Shown: positions 1 to 9,145, counted from the first letter of the stretch. The stretch is DNA of 64,000 nucleotides from an uncultured Tateyamaria sp. (GCF_947503385.1 NZ_CANNDO010000005.1:124001-188000), one strand, 5' to 3'. Numbers and translations are program-made. Notes: generated from the sequence alone by a model not told the origin.

Positions 1-1
1 C

Positions 2-919
2 GCGCTGCGGTCCGAGGCGGGCGCGGATTACACGCTGCTCTATGGCCGCGTCGCGCGGCACCTGCGGCCGGATCACGTGGACGCGCTTCTGCTCAATGCG
101 GAACTCCTTGATTCGCTGGGCCAGTACGAACTGGCCAATGCCGCCTACAAACAGATGTCGACCGACCACCCGGCCTATCACGCGGCCGAGCTGGGGCGCG
201 CATCCGCGCTGCGCCAATCGGGCAAGCCCGACGCCGCCATCGAGGTGCTGGAACAGCTGGCCAAACGCTATCCGAACCTCAGCATCGTGCATTCCACACT
301 CGGGGACGTGCTGCGCCAACAGGACCGGTTCGACGAGGCGATCCCCGCTTATGACCGCGCCATTGCGCTGACCGACGAGGCGGCGCGTGGGACATGGTTC
401 CTGCACTATGCCCGCGCAATCTGTCACGAGCGCAACAAGGATTGGCCCAAAGCCGAAGCAGATTTCCGCAAGGCACTGGAACTGAACCCCGGCCAGCCGC
501 AGGTGCTGAATTACCTTGGTTATTCGATGGTCGAAATGCAGATCAACCTCGACGAGGCGCTGTCGATGATCGAACAGGCGGTCGCGGCCAGCCCGGATTC
601 AGGATACATTGTCGACAGTCTGGGCTGGGTGCTTTACCGCCTTGGCCGTTACGATGAGGCGGTCGAACATATGGAGCGGGCCGTCGAACTGATGCCCGTG
701 GACCCGGTGGTCAATGACCACCTTGGCGACGTTTACTGGGCCGTGGGCCGCACGCGCGAGGCAGAGTTCCAGTGGATGCGCGCACTATCCTTTGTCGACG
801 AGGAAAACCCCGGAGACGCGCAGCCCGACCGCATTCGGCGCAAGCTTGAGGTGGGTCTTGACGTCGTGCTGGACGAAGAAGGGGCAGAGCCGCTTCGGGT
901 GGCGGATGACGACGCCTGA
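2..919 (+). CDS. Tetratricopeptide repeat protein, 5' end outside window
   Basis: The reading frame is open from the first bases of the window, so the gene begins upstream of it; the GTG at 77 is internal. The visible 305 residues are successive helix-turn-helix TPR units, with typical motifs such as NYLGYSMVE, DSLGWVLYRLGRYDEAVEHME and DHLGDVYWAVGR. Such proteins are protein-protein interaction scaffolds, and in this order they are often exported lipoproteins, but the N-terminus that would show this is missing. The last 14 bases overlap the start of ispE, so the two are translationally coupled. Function beyond scaffolding cannot be told. Confidence 0.85.
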   Translation, partial: ALRSEAGADYTLLYGRVARHLRPDHVDALLLNAELLDSLGQYELANAAYKQMSTDHPAYHAAELGRASALRQSGKPDAAIEVLEQLAKRYPNLSIVHSTLGDVLRQQDRFDEAIPAYDRAIALTDEAARGTWFLHYARAICHERNKDWPKAEADFRKALELNPGQPQVLNYLGYSMVEMQINLDEALSMIEQAVAASPDSGYIVDSLGWVLYRLGRYDEAVEHMERAVELMPVDPVVNDHLGDVYWAVGRTREAEFQWMRALSFVDEENPGDAQPDRIRRKLEVGLDVVLDEEGAEPLRVADDDA

Positions 920-1712
920 GGTCTTTGCCCCGGCAAAGATCAATCTGACACTGCATGTGACCGGCCAACGGGCGGATGGGTATCACCTGCTCGACAGTTT
1001 GGTCATGTTTGCTGATGTCGGCGACACCCTGCGTCTGACGCCTGCATCCCAATTGAGCATGAGTGTGACCGGGCCCCTGTCCGATGGCGTGCCGTCAGAT
1101 CACCGAAATCTGGTGTGGCAGGCGGCAATTCATGCCCGTTGGACCGGCCATATCGACTTGGAAAAACACTTGCCGCACGGGGCCGGAATCGGCGGGGGGT
1201 CTTCGGACGCGGCGGCGCTGTTGCGCGCGGCGAACTTTGCCGGAGACGCCAGCGCCCTCGGGGCCGACGTGCCTGTGTGCCTGCACGGGCGCGCGGCGCG
1301 CATGTCCGGGATTGGCGAGGTGATCCGCCCGGTAGATGGTCTGCCGCAGCTTCATGCAGTGCTTGTGAATCCCGGCGTCCACGTCCCCACACCGCGCGTC
1401 TTTGCGGCCCTGACGCACAAGGATAACCCCGCGATGTCGACGCTGCCGACCGCGCAGACAGCGGGCGCTTTCGTTCAATGGCTCCGGGATCAGCGGAATG
1501 ATCTGGAAGCGCCCGCAGTCTCGGCGCAACCCGTTATCGCGGACGTTCTCAAGGCGCTGACCAAGGTCGCCTGCGGTGGCGTTGTGCGCATGTCAGGGTC
1601 GGGTGCCACCTGCTTTGCCCTGTTCCAGAACAAAGGCCAGGCCGAATTGGCGGCAAAAGACCTTGCGGGCGTTCACCCGGACTGGTGGGTGCGCGCTTGC
1701 GCGCTCAGTTGA
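906..1712 (+). CDS. ispE: 4-diphosphocytidyl-2-C-methyl-D-erythritol kinase
   Basis: GHMP-family kinase of the MEP isoprenoid pathway; it phosphorylates CDP-methylerythritol at the 2-hydroxyl. The N-terminus MTTPEVFAPAKINLTLHV is the family hallmark (Lys and Asn of PAKINL). The ATP-binding glycine loop HGAGIGGGSSDAAALL and the C-terminal GGVVRMSGSGATCF motif are intact. The start at 906 gives 268 aa; the frame is open further upstream, but that part overlaps the TPR gene and lacks family similarity. It ends 8 bases inside the convergent polyprenyl synthase gene, another isoprenoid enzyme. Confidence 0.95.
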   Translation: MTTPEVFAPAKINLTLHVTGQRADGYHLLDSLVMFADVGDTLRLTPASQLSMSVTGPLSDGVPSDHRNLVWQAAIHARWTGHIDLEKHLPHGAGIGGGSSDAAALLRAANFAGDASALGADVPVCLHGRAARMSGIGEVIRPVDGLPQLHAVLVNPGVHVPTPRVFAALTHKDNPAMSTLPTAQTAGAFVQWLRDQRNDLEAPAVSAQPVIADVLKALTKVACGGVVRMSGSGATCFALFQNKGQAELAAKDLAGVHPDWWVRACALS

Positions 1713-2709
1713 TCCGTTCGACGACGTAGTCGGCCAGATCCAGCAGCATGTCCTTGAGCGCGTGACCGGGCAGCGGGTCAAGCGCCGCCTTGGCCTTGGA
1801 AGCCCAGCCAATTGCACTGTCCTTGGTGTAGGTCAGCGCGTCGTGCTTGGCCAAGAGGCGCAGCGCGTGGTCAAGATCGCCGTCGTCCTGCTTGCCGCGC
1901 TCGATGGTGCGGGACCAGAACGCGCGTTCTTCGGCATCGGCCAGAGCCACCGCACGGATCACCGGCAGCGTCAGCTTGCGCTCGCGGAAATCGTCGCCCA
2001 CATTTTTGCCCGTTGCCGCCGACTGTCCCTGATAGTCCAGCAGATCGTCCACGATCTGGAACGCAATGCCGAGTGCGTCGCCATAGTCAAACAGCGCGCG
2101 CACCTGCGCCTCTTCGGCCCCGGCGATCACGCCGCCCACCTCAGTCGCGGCGGAAAACAGCGCCGCCGTCTTGCCCCGGATCACCTGTAGGTAAATGCCT
2201 TCGTCCGTGGCCAAATCCTGCGCCGCTGTCAGTTGCAGCACTTCGCCTTCTGCGATGGTGGCAGAGGCGTCCGACAGGATGCGCAGCACCTCCATATTGC
2301 CCGTCTCGGTCATCAGCTGGAACGACCGGGAAAACAGGTAGTCCCCCACCAGCACCGAAGATTTGTTGTCCCACAGCAGGTTGGCCGTAGGCCGCCCGCG
2401 GCGTTGCGCGCTTTCGTCGACCACATCGTCATGCAGCAGGGTTGCGGTGTGAATGAACTCAACCGTCGCTGCGAGGTGTACGTGAAACGGACCGTCATAA
2501 CCGCACATACGTGCTGCAGCGAGTGTCAGCATCGGGCGCAGGCGCTTGCCGCCCGCCTCGACCAGATGCTGCGTCACCTCCGGAATGCGCGGGGCGTGTT
2601 TCGACGCCATCTTGGTCCGGATCAGGCCGTTCACGGCCTCTAGGTCGTCGGCCAGATAGGTTGCCAGCCGGTCATGTGGTTTTGCGATTGCAGACGCGTC
2701 CATTGCCAT
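1705..2709 (-). CDS. ispB: Polyprenyl (octa/decaprenyl) diphosphate synthase
   Basis: A 334-aa trans-prenyltransferase that elongates the isoprenoid side chain of ubiquinone. Both aspartate-rich Mg-diphosphate sites are visible: LLHDDVVDES (first DDxxD-type) and QIVDDLLDYQG (second), plus GGKRLRPMLTL near residue 53. Length fits long-chain synthases. Chain length cannot be fixed from sequence; Rhodobacterales usually make ubiquinone-10, so decaprenyl is possible. It is convergent with ispE (8-base overlap) and divergent from the DUF2007 gene, with about 50 bases between starts. Confidence 0.93.
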   Translation of the reverse strand: MAMDASAIAKPHDRLATYLADDLEAVNGLIRTKMASKHAPRIPEVTQHLVEAGGKRLRPMLTLAAARMCGYDGPFHVHLAATVEFIHTATLLHDDVVDESAQRRGRPTANLLWDNKSSVLVGDYLFSRSFQLMTETGNMEVLRILSDASATIAEGEVLQLTAAQDLATDEGIYLQVIRGKTAALFSAATEVGGVIAGAEEAQVRALFDYGDALGIAFQIVDDLLDYQGQSAATGKNVGDDFRERKLTLPVIRAVALADAEERAFWSRTIERGKQDDGDLDHALRLLAKHDALTYTKDSAIGWASKAKAALDPLPGHALKDMLLDLADYVVERIN

Positions 2710-2758
2710 CCCCGATGCCCACTCGACAAGTAGGCCATATTGCCCCTACATCCATGAT

Positions 2759-2974
2759 ATGAAGGAACTTTTGCGCAGCACTGACCCGACGATCATCGCC
2801 TTTGCCTCCGCCCTTCTTGAGGGCGAGGATATAGACTGCTTTCAGATGGACGTAAACATGAGCATCCTCGAAGGTGGCATCGGAATTTTTCCGCGCCGTC
2901 TGATGGTCCATGCGGACGATTATGACGACGCGCTCAAGGTGATAACCGACAACGAGATCGACCTTGGACGATGA
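2759..2974 (+). CDS. DUF2007 family small protein
   Basis: 71 aa. The opening MKELLRSTDPTIIAFASALL and the pattern DCFQMDVNMSILEGGIGIFPRRLMV match DUF2007, a small ferredoxin-like-fold domain annotated as a putative signal-transducing or PII-like protein. No catalytic residues are evident. Its last 11 bases overlap the following methyltransferase gene, and this pairing recurs in Rhodobacterales in my recollection. Exact role unknown. Confidence 0.88.
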   Translation: MKELLRSTDPTIIAFASALLEGEDIDCFQMDVNMSILEGGIGIFPRRLMVHADDYDDALKVITDNEIDLGR

Positions 2975-3695
2975 CCTGACCCACGACGCCTTTCTGGGCG
3001 GACGGCTGCACCTGTGGCAGCCGCGCCGGGGGTATCGGGCAGGGGTAGATCCGGTGCTGCTGGCGGCCTCTGTTCCGGCCCGTGCAGGCCAAAGCGTGCT
3101 TGATCTGGGATGCGGGGCGGGCGCTGCGGCTTTGTGTCTGGGCGCGCGTGTGCCCGGGCTTGTGCTGACGGGGGTGGAGCGGCAGGCAGATTACGCGCAG
3201 CTTGCCGCGCGCAACGGGCTTGACGTTGTGACAGCCGATCTGGCGGATCTGCCCGAACCGATCAAGCAACAGAGCTTTGATCATGTGCTGGCCAACCCGC
3301 CATATTTTGACCGCAGCGCGGGACGCGAGGCGGCAGATTTGGGGCGCGAAGGGGCGCTTGGGATCGACACGCCGCTCTTGGATTGGGTTGATGTGGCGGC
3401 CCGCAGGCTGAAGCCAAAGGGGTATATGCACATGATCCACAGGGCCGAACGGGTGCCGGACCTGCTGGCGGCGACGCAACCGCGTCTGGGCAGTATCGAG
3501 CTGTGGCCAATTTGTCCGCGGCGTGGAAAAGCGGCAGAACTGGTGATTCTGCGGGCACGCAAGGACGGGCGCGCGCCTTTTTGCCTGCACGCGCCAGTCA
3601 TTTTGCACGCAGCACCGCGCCATGAACGTGACGGGGACGACTACACCGCTGAGATACAAGCGGTTTTACGGGACGGGGTGTCTTTGTTCTCTTAA
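2964..3695 (+). CDS. tRNA1(Val) adenine-N6 methyltransferase-like (TrmN6/YfiC family)
   Basis: Class I SAM-dependent methyltransferase of 243 aa. Motif I is VLDLGCGAGAAALCLG (about residues 44-59), and the amino-methyltransferase signature NPPYF follows at about 111-115, indicating methylation of an exocyclic nitrogen. GYRAGVDPVLLAAS near the N-terminus is typical of TrmN6. The best start is TTG at 2964, overlapping the previous gene by 11 bases. Substrate assignment (tRNA A37) is by family only. Confidence 0.85.
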   Translation: MDDDLTHDAFLGGRLHLWQPRRGYRAGVDPVLLAASVPARAGQSVLDLGCGAGAAALCLGARVPGLVLTGVERQADYAQLAARNGLDVVTADLADLPEPIKQQSFDHVLANPPYFDRSAGREAADLGREGALGIDTPLLDWVDVAARRLKPKGYMHMIHRAERVPDLLAATQPRLGSIELWPICPRRGKAAELVILRARKDGRAPFCLHAPVILHAAPRHERDGDDYTAEIQAVLRDGVSLFS

Positions 3696-3794
3696 GCTTT
3701 CGTTAAAGTTGTATGTGTTGAGTTGTCCACATGCTGCGCCTGCGGCGTGACTTGCGCGTCAAGTTGTGGTTCGCTGACGGGGCACTTTATCAGC

Positions 3795-3801
3795 AAGGAG
3801 G
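3795..3801 (+). promoter_or_regulatory. Strong ribosome binding site of the DUF465 gene
   Basis: AAGGAGG lies 6 bases before the ATG at 3808 and fixes the start of the 54-aa ORF that follows. It is one of the strongest Shine-Dalgarno matches in the window. Confidence 0.8.
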
Positions 3802-3807
3802 ACCCGC

Positions 3808-3972
3808 ATGAGCGTCACCGCCCATCTCGAAGAGTTGAAAAAGAAGCACCAATCCCTGAGCGAACAGGTCGACGTGGCCCAACGCTCCCCCGCGATAGAT
3901 CAGATCGAGATCGCGGCGATGAAAAAACAAAAACTGAAGCTGAAAGAAGAAATCACGCGCCTGTCGGGCTAG
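3808..3972 (+). CDS. YdcH-like DUF465 protein
   Basis: 54 aa, a charged helical hairpin: MSVTAHLEELKKKHQSLSE, then IDQIEIAAMKKQKLKLKEEI, ending RLSG. This is the DUF465/YdcH pattern, small coiled-coil proteins of unknown function common in proteobacteria. The start is set by the AAGGAGG at 3795. Its stop overlaps the convergent transporter gene by 4 bases. Confidence 0.85.
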   Translation: MSVTAHLEELKKKHQSLSEQVDVAQRSPAIDQIEIAAMKKQKLKLKEEITRLSG

Positions 3973-4838
3973 TCGTGACGCCTTAGGCTGGCGCGCGCCG
4001 CCAACAGTGCCCCTGCCGTGATCAACACGGCGGCGAGGGCAAGTGACCACGTGGCTTGTGCGACGCCAGCCAGCACCAATACGATCGTCGACAAGAGCGG
4101 CGCAGCATAGGATGCTGTTCCGAGCAGTTGGATATCGCCGCGCTTCACGCCGATGTCCCAGACGTAGAACGCGGCCCCCACGGGGCCCAGACCTAGCAGC
4201 AGCGCGCTGGTCCAGGCCAGTGTTGTGTCAGGCCATACCGGTTCTTCCAGCATCACATGCAGCGGCACGGACAGCGCCGCACTGGCCAGACAAAACACCG
4301 CGACCGACGCGGTCGGCACCGCGCCAAAGGCGCGTGACGTCACCGAATACCCAGACCATGTCAGGGCGCAGGCCGCCGCCAGCAGGTAGCCCGGCAGGGC
4401 GTCCGCCTGAAAACCCGCGCCGCCGCCGGTGACAATCAACGCGGCTCCGGCAAATCCCACCAAGGCGCCCGCCACATGCCCCCCACGCAGCCGCTCGCCC
4501 GGCAGCAACCCGGAAAACACGACGATCAGAAGGGGCCACAGATATGCGATCAGGCTGGCTTCGGCCGCGGGCGCCAAGCGCAACGCGGAAAAGTAAAGGG
4601 CGTGATAGCCAAACAGACCCAAGGTGCCAAACGCATAAACCCGCAGCGGCACCGCGCGCAGCGTAGTCAGCGCGCCGGTTGCCCCCATCCAGATCAGCCC
4701 AAGCGTGCCCCCCACCGCAAAGCAAATGGCGTTCAGCAAAAAGGGCGGCGTCGGCGCTGCACCCACCGTCAGCAGCGCCAGCACCCCCCACAGCAATATC
4801 GCAACAAAACCGAGCCATGTCGCACGGGTCTGCGTCAT
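3969..4838 (-). CDS. EamA/DMT-superfamily transporter
   Basis: 289 aa with about ten hydrophobic helices in two repeats of five (two EamA domains), starting TRATWLGFVAILLWGVLALL. Proteins of this family export small metabolites or amino acids. The substrate is not readable. The gene starts inside the last 4 bases of the LysR gene, so regulator and transporter form one operon and the regulator probably controls it. Confidence 0.88.
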   Translation of the reverse strand: MTQTRATWLGFVAILLWGVLALLTVGAAPTPPFLLNAICFAVGGTLGLIWMGATGALTTLRAVPLRVYAFGTLGLFGYHALYFSALRLAPAAEASLIAYLWPLLIVVFSGLLPGERLRGGHVAGALVGFAGAALIVTGGGAGFQADALPGYLLAAACALTWSGYSVTSRAFGAVPTASVAVFCLASAALSVPLHVMLEEPVWPDTTLAWTSALLLGLGPVGAAFYVWDIGVKRGDIQLLGTASYAAPLLSTIVLVLAGVAQATWSLALAAVLITAGALLAARASLRRHD

Positions 4839-5770
4839 TCTGAAACGTCCACCAATGTCATTCCGTCGGTGATATGGCCGGTCTTACTGATCTCTGCGAC
4901 AACCCAGTCGCGGAAAGCCGCGATATGCGGCCTCTCTTCGGCACCTTTGGCGCAGAGAAAGCGAAACCGGACACCGGTTTTCAGCGCAGTCGGAAACGGC
5001 GCGACAAGCCGCCCGTCGTCCAGATCCTTGACCACCAGCGACCGGCGGCCAAGGGCAACACCCACCCCGGCAAGAGCGGCGTCCACCGCGTGGTCTGCCT
5101 GACTGAACCGCAGTCCATGCGTCGCGCTGTGGTCCACGCCCATAACCCGGAACCACGTTGTCCAGTCCGCAGGTGGGATGAGAAAACTGATACTGTCATC
5201 AAACACCAGCGGTGCGTCAACGAGGCTGTCCAACGTCGGAAACCGGGTCGCCATTTCGGGTGTCATCACCGGGCAGACCCATTCTTCGGCAAGGGGCAGC
5301 ACGTAATGATCCTCTTCGTTGCCGTGACCAAAGCGGATCGCCACGTCGATGCCATCGCGGGCAAGGTCCATCATCTTGAGGCTCGCAGCAAAGCGCAATT
5401 CCACATCCGGATGCGCCTGCGCAAATTCGAACAGGCGCGGCGCCATCCATTTCGCGGTAAAAGCGGGCCCAGCCGTCACCGTAAGTGTCTGATTATCCTG
5501 CACCCGTTCCGCCGACCGCCATGCAGCGGCAAGGGTTTGAAACCCATCCGCCACGCCCGGGGCCAACGCCTTGCCCGACTCGGTCAACTCAACCGCGCGG
5601 TTCAAACGGCGAAAGACCTGTGTGCCCAAATGCTCTTCGAGCGACTTGATCTGAAAGCTGAGCGCGGCAGGGGTCACGTGCAACTCCTCCGCAGCCTTGG
5701 CAAAAGACATGTGCCGTGCGGCGGCATCGAAGGCGCGCAAAGCGGTGAGCGGTGGAAGGCGATCTGACAT
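4835..5770 (-). CDS. LysR family regulator (GcvA-like)
   Basis: 311 aa. The N-terminal winged helix reads PLTALRAFDAAARHMSFAKA and AAEELHVTPAALSFQIKSLEE (about residues 6-45), followed by the periplasmic-binding-like effector domain. The opening LPPLTALRAFDAAARH is typical of the GcvA/AmpR branch. It is operonic with the downstream EamA transporter (4-base overlap). A TTAAGT-N3-ACTTAA dyad lies just before its start codon and is the likely autoregulatory site. Confidence 0.92.
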   Translation of the reverse strand: MSDRLPPLTALRAFDAAARHMSFAKAAEELHVTPAALSFQIKSLEEHLGTQVFRRLNRAVELTESGKALAPGVADGFQTLAAAWRSAERVQDNQTLTVTAGPAFTAKWMAPRLFEFAQAHPDVELRFAASLKMMDLARDGIDVAIRFGHGNEEDHYVLPLAEEWVCPVMTPEMATRFPTLDSLVDAPLVFDDSISFLIPPADWTTWFRVMGVDHSATHGLRFSQADHAVDAALAGVGVALGRRSLVVKDLDDGRLVAPFPTALKTGVRFRFLCAKGAEERPHIAAFRDWVVAEISKTGHITDGMTLVDVSE

Positions 5771-5776
5771 AGTCGC

Positions 5777-5791
5777 TTAAGTACAACTTAA
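5777..5791. promoter_or_regulatory. Inverted repeat, likely LysR operator
   Basis: TTAAGTACAACTTAA is a perfect 6-bp dyad with a 3-base centre, 6 bases upstream of the LysR start codon and about 90 bases before the divergent 39-aa ORF. It contains the T-N11-A spacing of LysR sites. Assignment as operator is inference from symmetry and position. Confidence 0.5.
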
Positions 5792-5882
5792 CTGAGGCGC
5801 TGAAAAGTCTCGTTTGTCGGAAACGGCGGTGGCAGCCATATTGATCGCAAGACGACACACACCAGCACACCGGAGACACGCC

Positions 5883-6002
5883 ATGTTCGAGACATCTGCA
5901 AACCCCACCATCCGCAACGCAATGGTCAAAGCCCACGCCGAACGCGGCGCGGCACTGGCCGACGCATGGGGCTGGCTGTTTGGGACAAAGACTTCCCGCT
6001 GA
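5883..6002 (+). CDS. Small Trp-containing helical protein, 39 aa
   Basis: The ORF reads MFETSANPTIRNAMVKAHAE then RGAALADAWGWLFGTKTSR. It lies between a divergent LysR gene and a strong terminator that starts 30 bases after the stop, which suggests a transcribed unit. Upstream AGACACGCC is only a weak ribosome site (GGAGAC at 5872). Composition suggests an amphipathic helix ending in an aromatic patch; similar 40-60-aa proteins occur in Rhodobacteraceae, but I cannot name a family with certainty. Confidence 0.6.
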   Translation: MFETSANPTIRNAMVKAHAERGAALADAWGWLFGTKTSR

Positions 6003-6031
6003 TGGGCGCGCGCCATCTTACGGGATACGAA

Positions 6032-6063
6032 AAGGGCCGGTGCAATCTGCACCGGCCCTTTTT
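6032..6063. terminator. Bidirectional rho-independent terminator
   Basis: A 13-bp perfect stem, AAGGGCCGGTGCA (6032-6044) and TGCACCGGCCCTT (6048-6060), with a 3-base loop. It is followed by a T run on the + strand and preceded by an A run, so it works both ways: for the 39-aa ORF and for phbB on the minus strand. Confidence 0.9.
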
Positions 6064-6103
6064 GTGTTTCTGGGCGGTCACATGCCACGCAAGGAATTGC
6101 GCG

Positions 6104-6826
6104 TCAGACGAAGAACTGCGCGCCGTTGGCGGAAATTGTCGAGCCGTTGATAAACCCGGAATCATCCGATGCGAGGAACACGACGCAGCGCGCAATCTCT
6201 TCGGGTTCACCCAAGCGGCCTGCCGGGATTTGCGCAATGATGCTCTCGCGTACTTTCTCGGGGACGGCCATCACCATGTCGGTGCCGATATAGCCGGGGC
6301 AGATCGCATTGGCGGTGATGCCTGCGCGCGCGCCTTCTTGAGCCAGTGACTTCACGATGCCAAGATCACCCGCCTTGGTTGCGGCATAGTTCACTTGGGC
6401 AAACTGACCCTTTTGGCCGTTGATCGAAGAGATCACGATGACGCGGCCAAATTTGCGCTCGCGCATACCGGGCCAGACCGGGTGGACGGTGTTGAATACG
6501 CCGGTCAGGTTTGTGTCGATGACTTGATGCCACTGCTCGGGCGTCATTTTGTGGAACGGCGCGTCGCGGGTGATGCCCGCATTGGCCACGACCACGTCAA
6601 TGGGGCCAAGGTCCGCTTCGACCTGTTCGATCCCGGCTTTGGATTCGTCGTAATCGGCGACGTTCCACTTGTAGGTCTTGATGCCGGTTTCATCGGTGAA
6701 CTTCGCGGCGGCTTCGTCGTTGCCGGCATAGGTGGCCGCAACGGAATAGCCTGCGTCTTTGAGGGCCTTAGAAATGGCCTCGCCGATGCCGCGGGAACCG
6801 CCGGTGACAAGTGCTACACGGGACAT
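6104..6826 (-). CDS. phbB: Acetoacetyl-CoA reductase (PHB synthesis)
   Basis: Short-chain dehydrogenase of 240 aa that reduces acetoacetyl-CoA to (R)-3-hydroxybutyryl-CoA with NADPH. TGGSRGIG at 8-15 is the cofactor loop, ANAG at 81-84 the structural motif, and Y147-xxx-K151 the catalytic pair. VVISSINGQKGQFAQVNYAA is characteristic of PhaB rather than FabG. phbA lies immediately upstream on the same strand with a 146-base gap, so the two form the usual PHB precursor unit; no PHB synthase gene is present in the window. Confidence 0.95.
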   Translation of the reverse strand: MSRVALVTGGSRGIGEAISKALKDAGYSVAATYAGNDEAAAKFTDETGIKTYKWNVADYDESKAGIEQVEADLGPIDVVVANAGITRDAPFHKMTPEQWHQVIDTNLTGVFNTVHPVWPGMRERKFGRVIVISSINGQKGQFAQVNYAATKAGDLGIVKSLAQEGARAGITANAICPGYIGTDMVMAVPEKVRESIIAQIPAGRLGEPEEIARCVVFLASDDSGFINGSTISANGAQFFV

Positions 6827-6940
6827 GGGGTGAACTCCTTTGGGATGTATGTCATATTGTTTCGCTCATATCCCCGGATTGCGCAACTTTATTACGCAGT
6901 CCGAGGGTATTTTAGCGGGAATGTGGGGTGGATTTAGGGT

Positions 6941-6962
6941 GGCGGTGCCGTTGGGCACCGCC
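6941..6962 (-). terminator. Hairpin between phbA and phbB
   Basis: GGCGGTGCC (6941-6949) and GGCACCGCC (6954-6962) form a perfect 9-bp stem with a 4-base loop, 10 bases after the phbA stop on the minus strand. No U run follows, so this is more likely an RNA stabilising or partial-termination element that sets the phbA/phbB ratio than a full terminator. Confidence 0.4.
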
Positions 6963-6972
6963 GTGGTTCGGC

Positions 6973-8148
6973 TCAGTCGCGCTCAAGGCACATGGCAACG
7001 CCCATGCCGCCACCGATGCAAAGCGTGGCGAGGCCTTTTTTCGCATCGCGCCGCTTCATTTCGAACAGGAGGGTGTTGAGCACCCGCGCGCCGGACGCGC
7101 CGATGGGGTGACCGATGGCGATGGCGCCGCCGTTCACGTTCACGATCTCGGGGTTCCAGCCCATGTCCTTGTTCACAGCGCAGGCTTGCGCGGCAAAGGC
7201 TTCATTGGCTTCGACCAGATCGAGGTCATCGACGGACCAGCCCGCCTTTTCCAGTGCCTTGCGGCTTGCATAGATTGGGCCGACGCCCATCACGGACGGG
7301 TCCAGACCGGCCGTTGCGTAGGATGCGATGCGTGCCAGCGGCTCAATCCCGCGCTTTTCGGCGTTGGCTGCGGACATCAGCAGTGCACCTGCCGCGCCGT
7401 CGTTCAGGCCGGATGCGTTGGCGGCCGTGACCGACCCGTCTTTGGCAAAAGCGGGGCGCATTTTGGCCATCGCTTCGAGGTTGGCACCGTGGCGGATGTA
7501 TTCATCGCTGTCCACCACGATGTCGCCCTTGCGGGTCTTGACGGTGAAGGCGGTGATCTCGTCGGCAAACTTGCCAGCCTTTTGGGCGGCTTCGGCCTTG
7601 TTCTGCGATCCGACAGCGAACTCGTCCTGCATGTCGCGGGTGATCTGCCACTGATCGGCAACATTCTCTGCCGTTTGGCCCATGTGATAGCCGTTGAAGG
7701 CGTCCCACAGACCGTCGCGGATCATCGTGTCGATATACTGCATGTCGCCCATCTTGTGACCGGCCCGCAGGGCGGCGGCATGAGGGCTGAGCGTCATGTT
7801 TTCCTGACCACCGGCGGCGACGATGTCGGCATCACCCAGTTGGATGTGCTGTGCACCAAGCGCCACGGCGCGCAGACCGGAGCCACAGACCTGATTGATC
7901 GACCATGCCGCGGCTTCTTTGGGCAGGCCCGCGTTGATGTGGGCCTGACGGGCAGGGTTCTGACCTTGGGCGGCCGTCAGGACCTGGCCCAGGATGGTTT
8001 CGGACACTTCGCCCTTGTCGATCCCGGCGCGCTCAACGACCGCTTCAAGCACGGTTTTGCCAAGGTCATGTGCGGGTGTGTTTGCGAATGAGCCGCCAAA
8101 GCTGCCTACGGCAGTCCGGGCAGCAGAAGCGATGACAACATTTGTCAT
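6973..8148 (-). CDS. phbA: Acetyl-CoA C-acetyltransferase (beta-ketothiolase)
   Basis: 391-aa biosynthetic thiolase that condenses two acetyl-CoA to acetoacetyl-CoA. The nucleophile is C88 in [12 protein letters not shown]347 in [12 protein letters not shown] and C377 in TLCIGGGMG complete the catalytic set. It begins [20 protein letters not shown], as in other PhaA proteins. It precedes phbB on the same strand. Confidence 0.95.
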   Translation of the reverse strand: MTNVVIASAARTAVGSFGGSFANTPAHDLGKTVLEAVVERAGIDKGEVSETILGQVLTAAQGQNPARQAHINAGLPKEAAAWSINQVCGSGLRAVALGAQHIQLGDADIVAAGGQENMTLSPHAAALRAGHKMGDMQYIDTMIRDGLWDAFNGYHMGQTAENVADQWQITRDMQDEFAVGSQNKAEAAQKAGKFADEITAFTVKTRKGDIVVDSDEYIRHGANLEAMAKMRPAFAKDGSVTAANASGLNDGAAGALLMSAANAEKRGIEPLARIASYATAGLDPSVMGVGPIYASRKALEKAGWSVDDLDLVEANEAFAAQACAVNKDMGWNPEIVNVNGGAIAIGHPIGASGARVLNTLLFEMKRRDAKKGLATLCIGGGMGVAMCLERD

Positions 8149-8281
8149 AAGGTCAGATCCTCTGTTCGGTTGCGCGAGAGGGTCATCCGAGACTGCACAT
8201 GATGGACGTGCGGGCCCCAGAATCCCCGCGTCGCGTGTCGCTTAAAGGATTCTTTAACGAGCCTCAAAGAGACACGGTGTC

Positions 8282-9145
8282 TCAGGCACGCGCTTGAACG
8301 GTTTGAGCGGTCCGCCGCTCACCGAACATCCAGTTGGGACGCACGGTCGGTGCGTCAAAGTAATAGCCTTGCAAACAATCGGTGCCAAGTTCCGCCATAA
8401 CGGCCACGTCTTCGGCACGTTCCAACCCTTCGCCCACGACCAGCATGTCGAAATGGTGCCCGATGCCCAGCATCGCCTTGGTCAGCGCGCGGATGTCGGG
8501 GTCGTCGGCGATTCCGTGGCAGAACTGCATGTCGATCTTGAGGATGTCGAAATAGAAATCCTTGAGATAGCGCAGCGCGGTATAGCCCGCGCCAAAGTCG
8601 TCTAGCGCAAAGCAGATGCCCTGCTGGCTCAGCCGATCCATGAAGTCGATCACCAGTTCGGGCTGGTCCATGGCCGAGCTTTCCGTGATCTCAAGGATCA
8701 ATCGCTCACCCAATGTCCTGTCCCGCTTGAGCCAGCGGTTCAGCGTTTTCATCCAGTTCTGATACCCGATTGAGCGGGCGGACATATTGATGGAAAGGCG
8801 GACCGACGGGTTTTCCGCCAACGTCCGCAGGCCCATGTTCAACGCCAGCGTATCAATTTCCCGCCCCAGTTCGGTTTTTTCGACCACGGGCATGAAATCC
8901 TTGGCCGGGATAACCCGGCCGGTATCGTCCATAATACGGATCAGCCCCTCGTAGAACCCGACCTGACGGCTGTGGGTGATCACAATCGGCTGGAACGCCA
9001 GCAAAGTCTGGCTATGTCGCACCGCTTCGGACACCATATGCAACGTGCCCTTGTCCCGCGCGGACACGGCGGCATTCAAAGGATTGTCCGTCCCCGGCGG
9101 AATGTCGGCGAATTTTGAGGTGCGCATGTCTGTGCCTTGACCCAT
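8282..9145 (-). CDS. EAL-domain cyclic-di-GMP phosphodiesterase
   Basis: A stand-alone EAL domain, with no GGDEF or sensor domain. The signature is EGLIR (E66), a common EAL variant. The other metal and catalytic positions are present: N in RLSINMSA, E in LILEITES, DD in FALDDFGAGY, K in LKIDMQF, E in VGEGLE and Q in DCLQGYYF. It should therefore be able to hydrolyse c-di-GMP. Two starts are possible: 9145 (287 aa) or ATG at 9127 (281 aa), which has a better ribosome site (CAAGG). It is cytosolic. Confidence 0.9.
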   Translation of the reverse strand: MGQGTDMRTSKFADIPPGTDNPLNAAVSARDKGTLHMVSEAVRHSQTLLAFQPIVITHSRQVGFYEGLIRIMDDTGRVIPAKDFMPVVEKTELGREIDTLALNMGLRTLAENPSVRLSINMSARSIGYQNWMKTLNRWLKRDRTLGERLILEITESSAMDQPELVIDFMDRLSQQGICFALDDFGAGYTALRYLKDFYFDILKIDMQFCHGIADDPDIRALTKAMLGIGHHFDMLVVGEGLERAEDVAVMAELGTDCLQGYYFDAPTVRPNWMFGERRTAQTVQARA

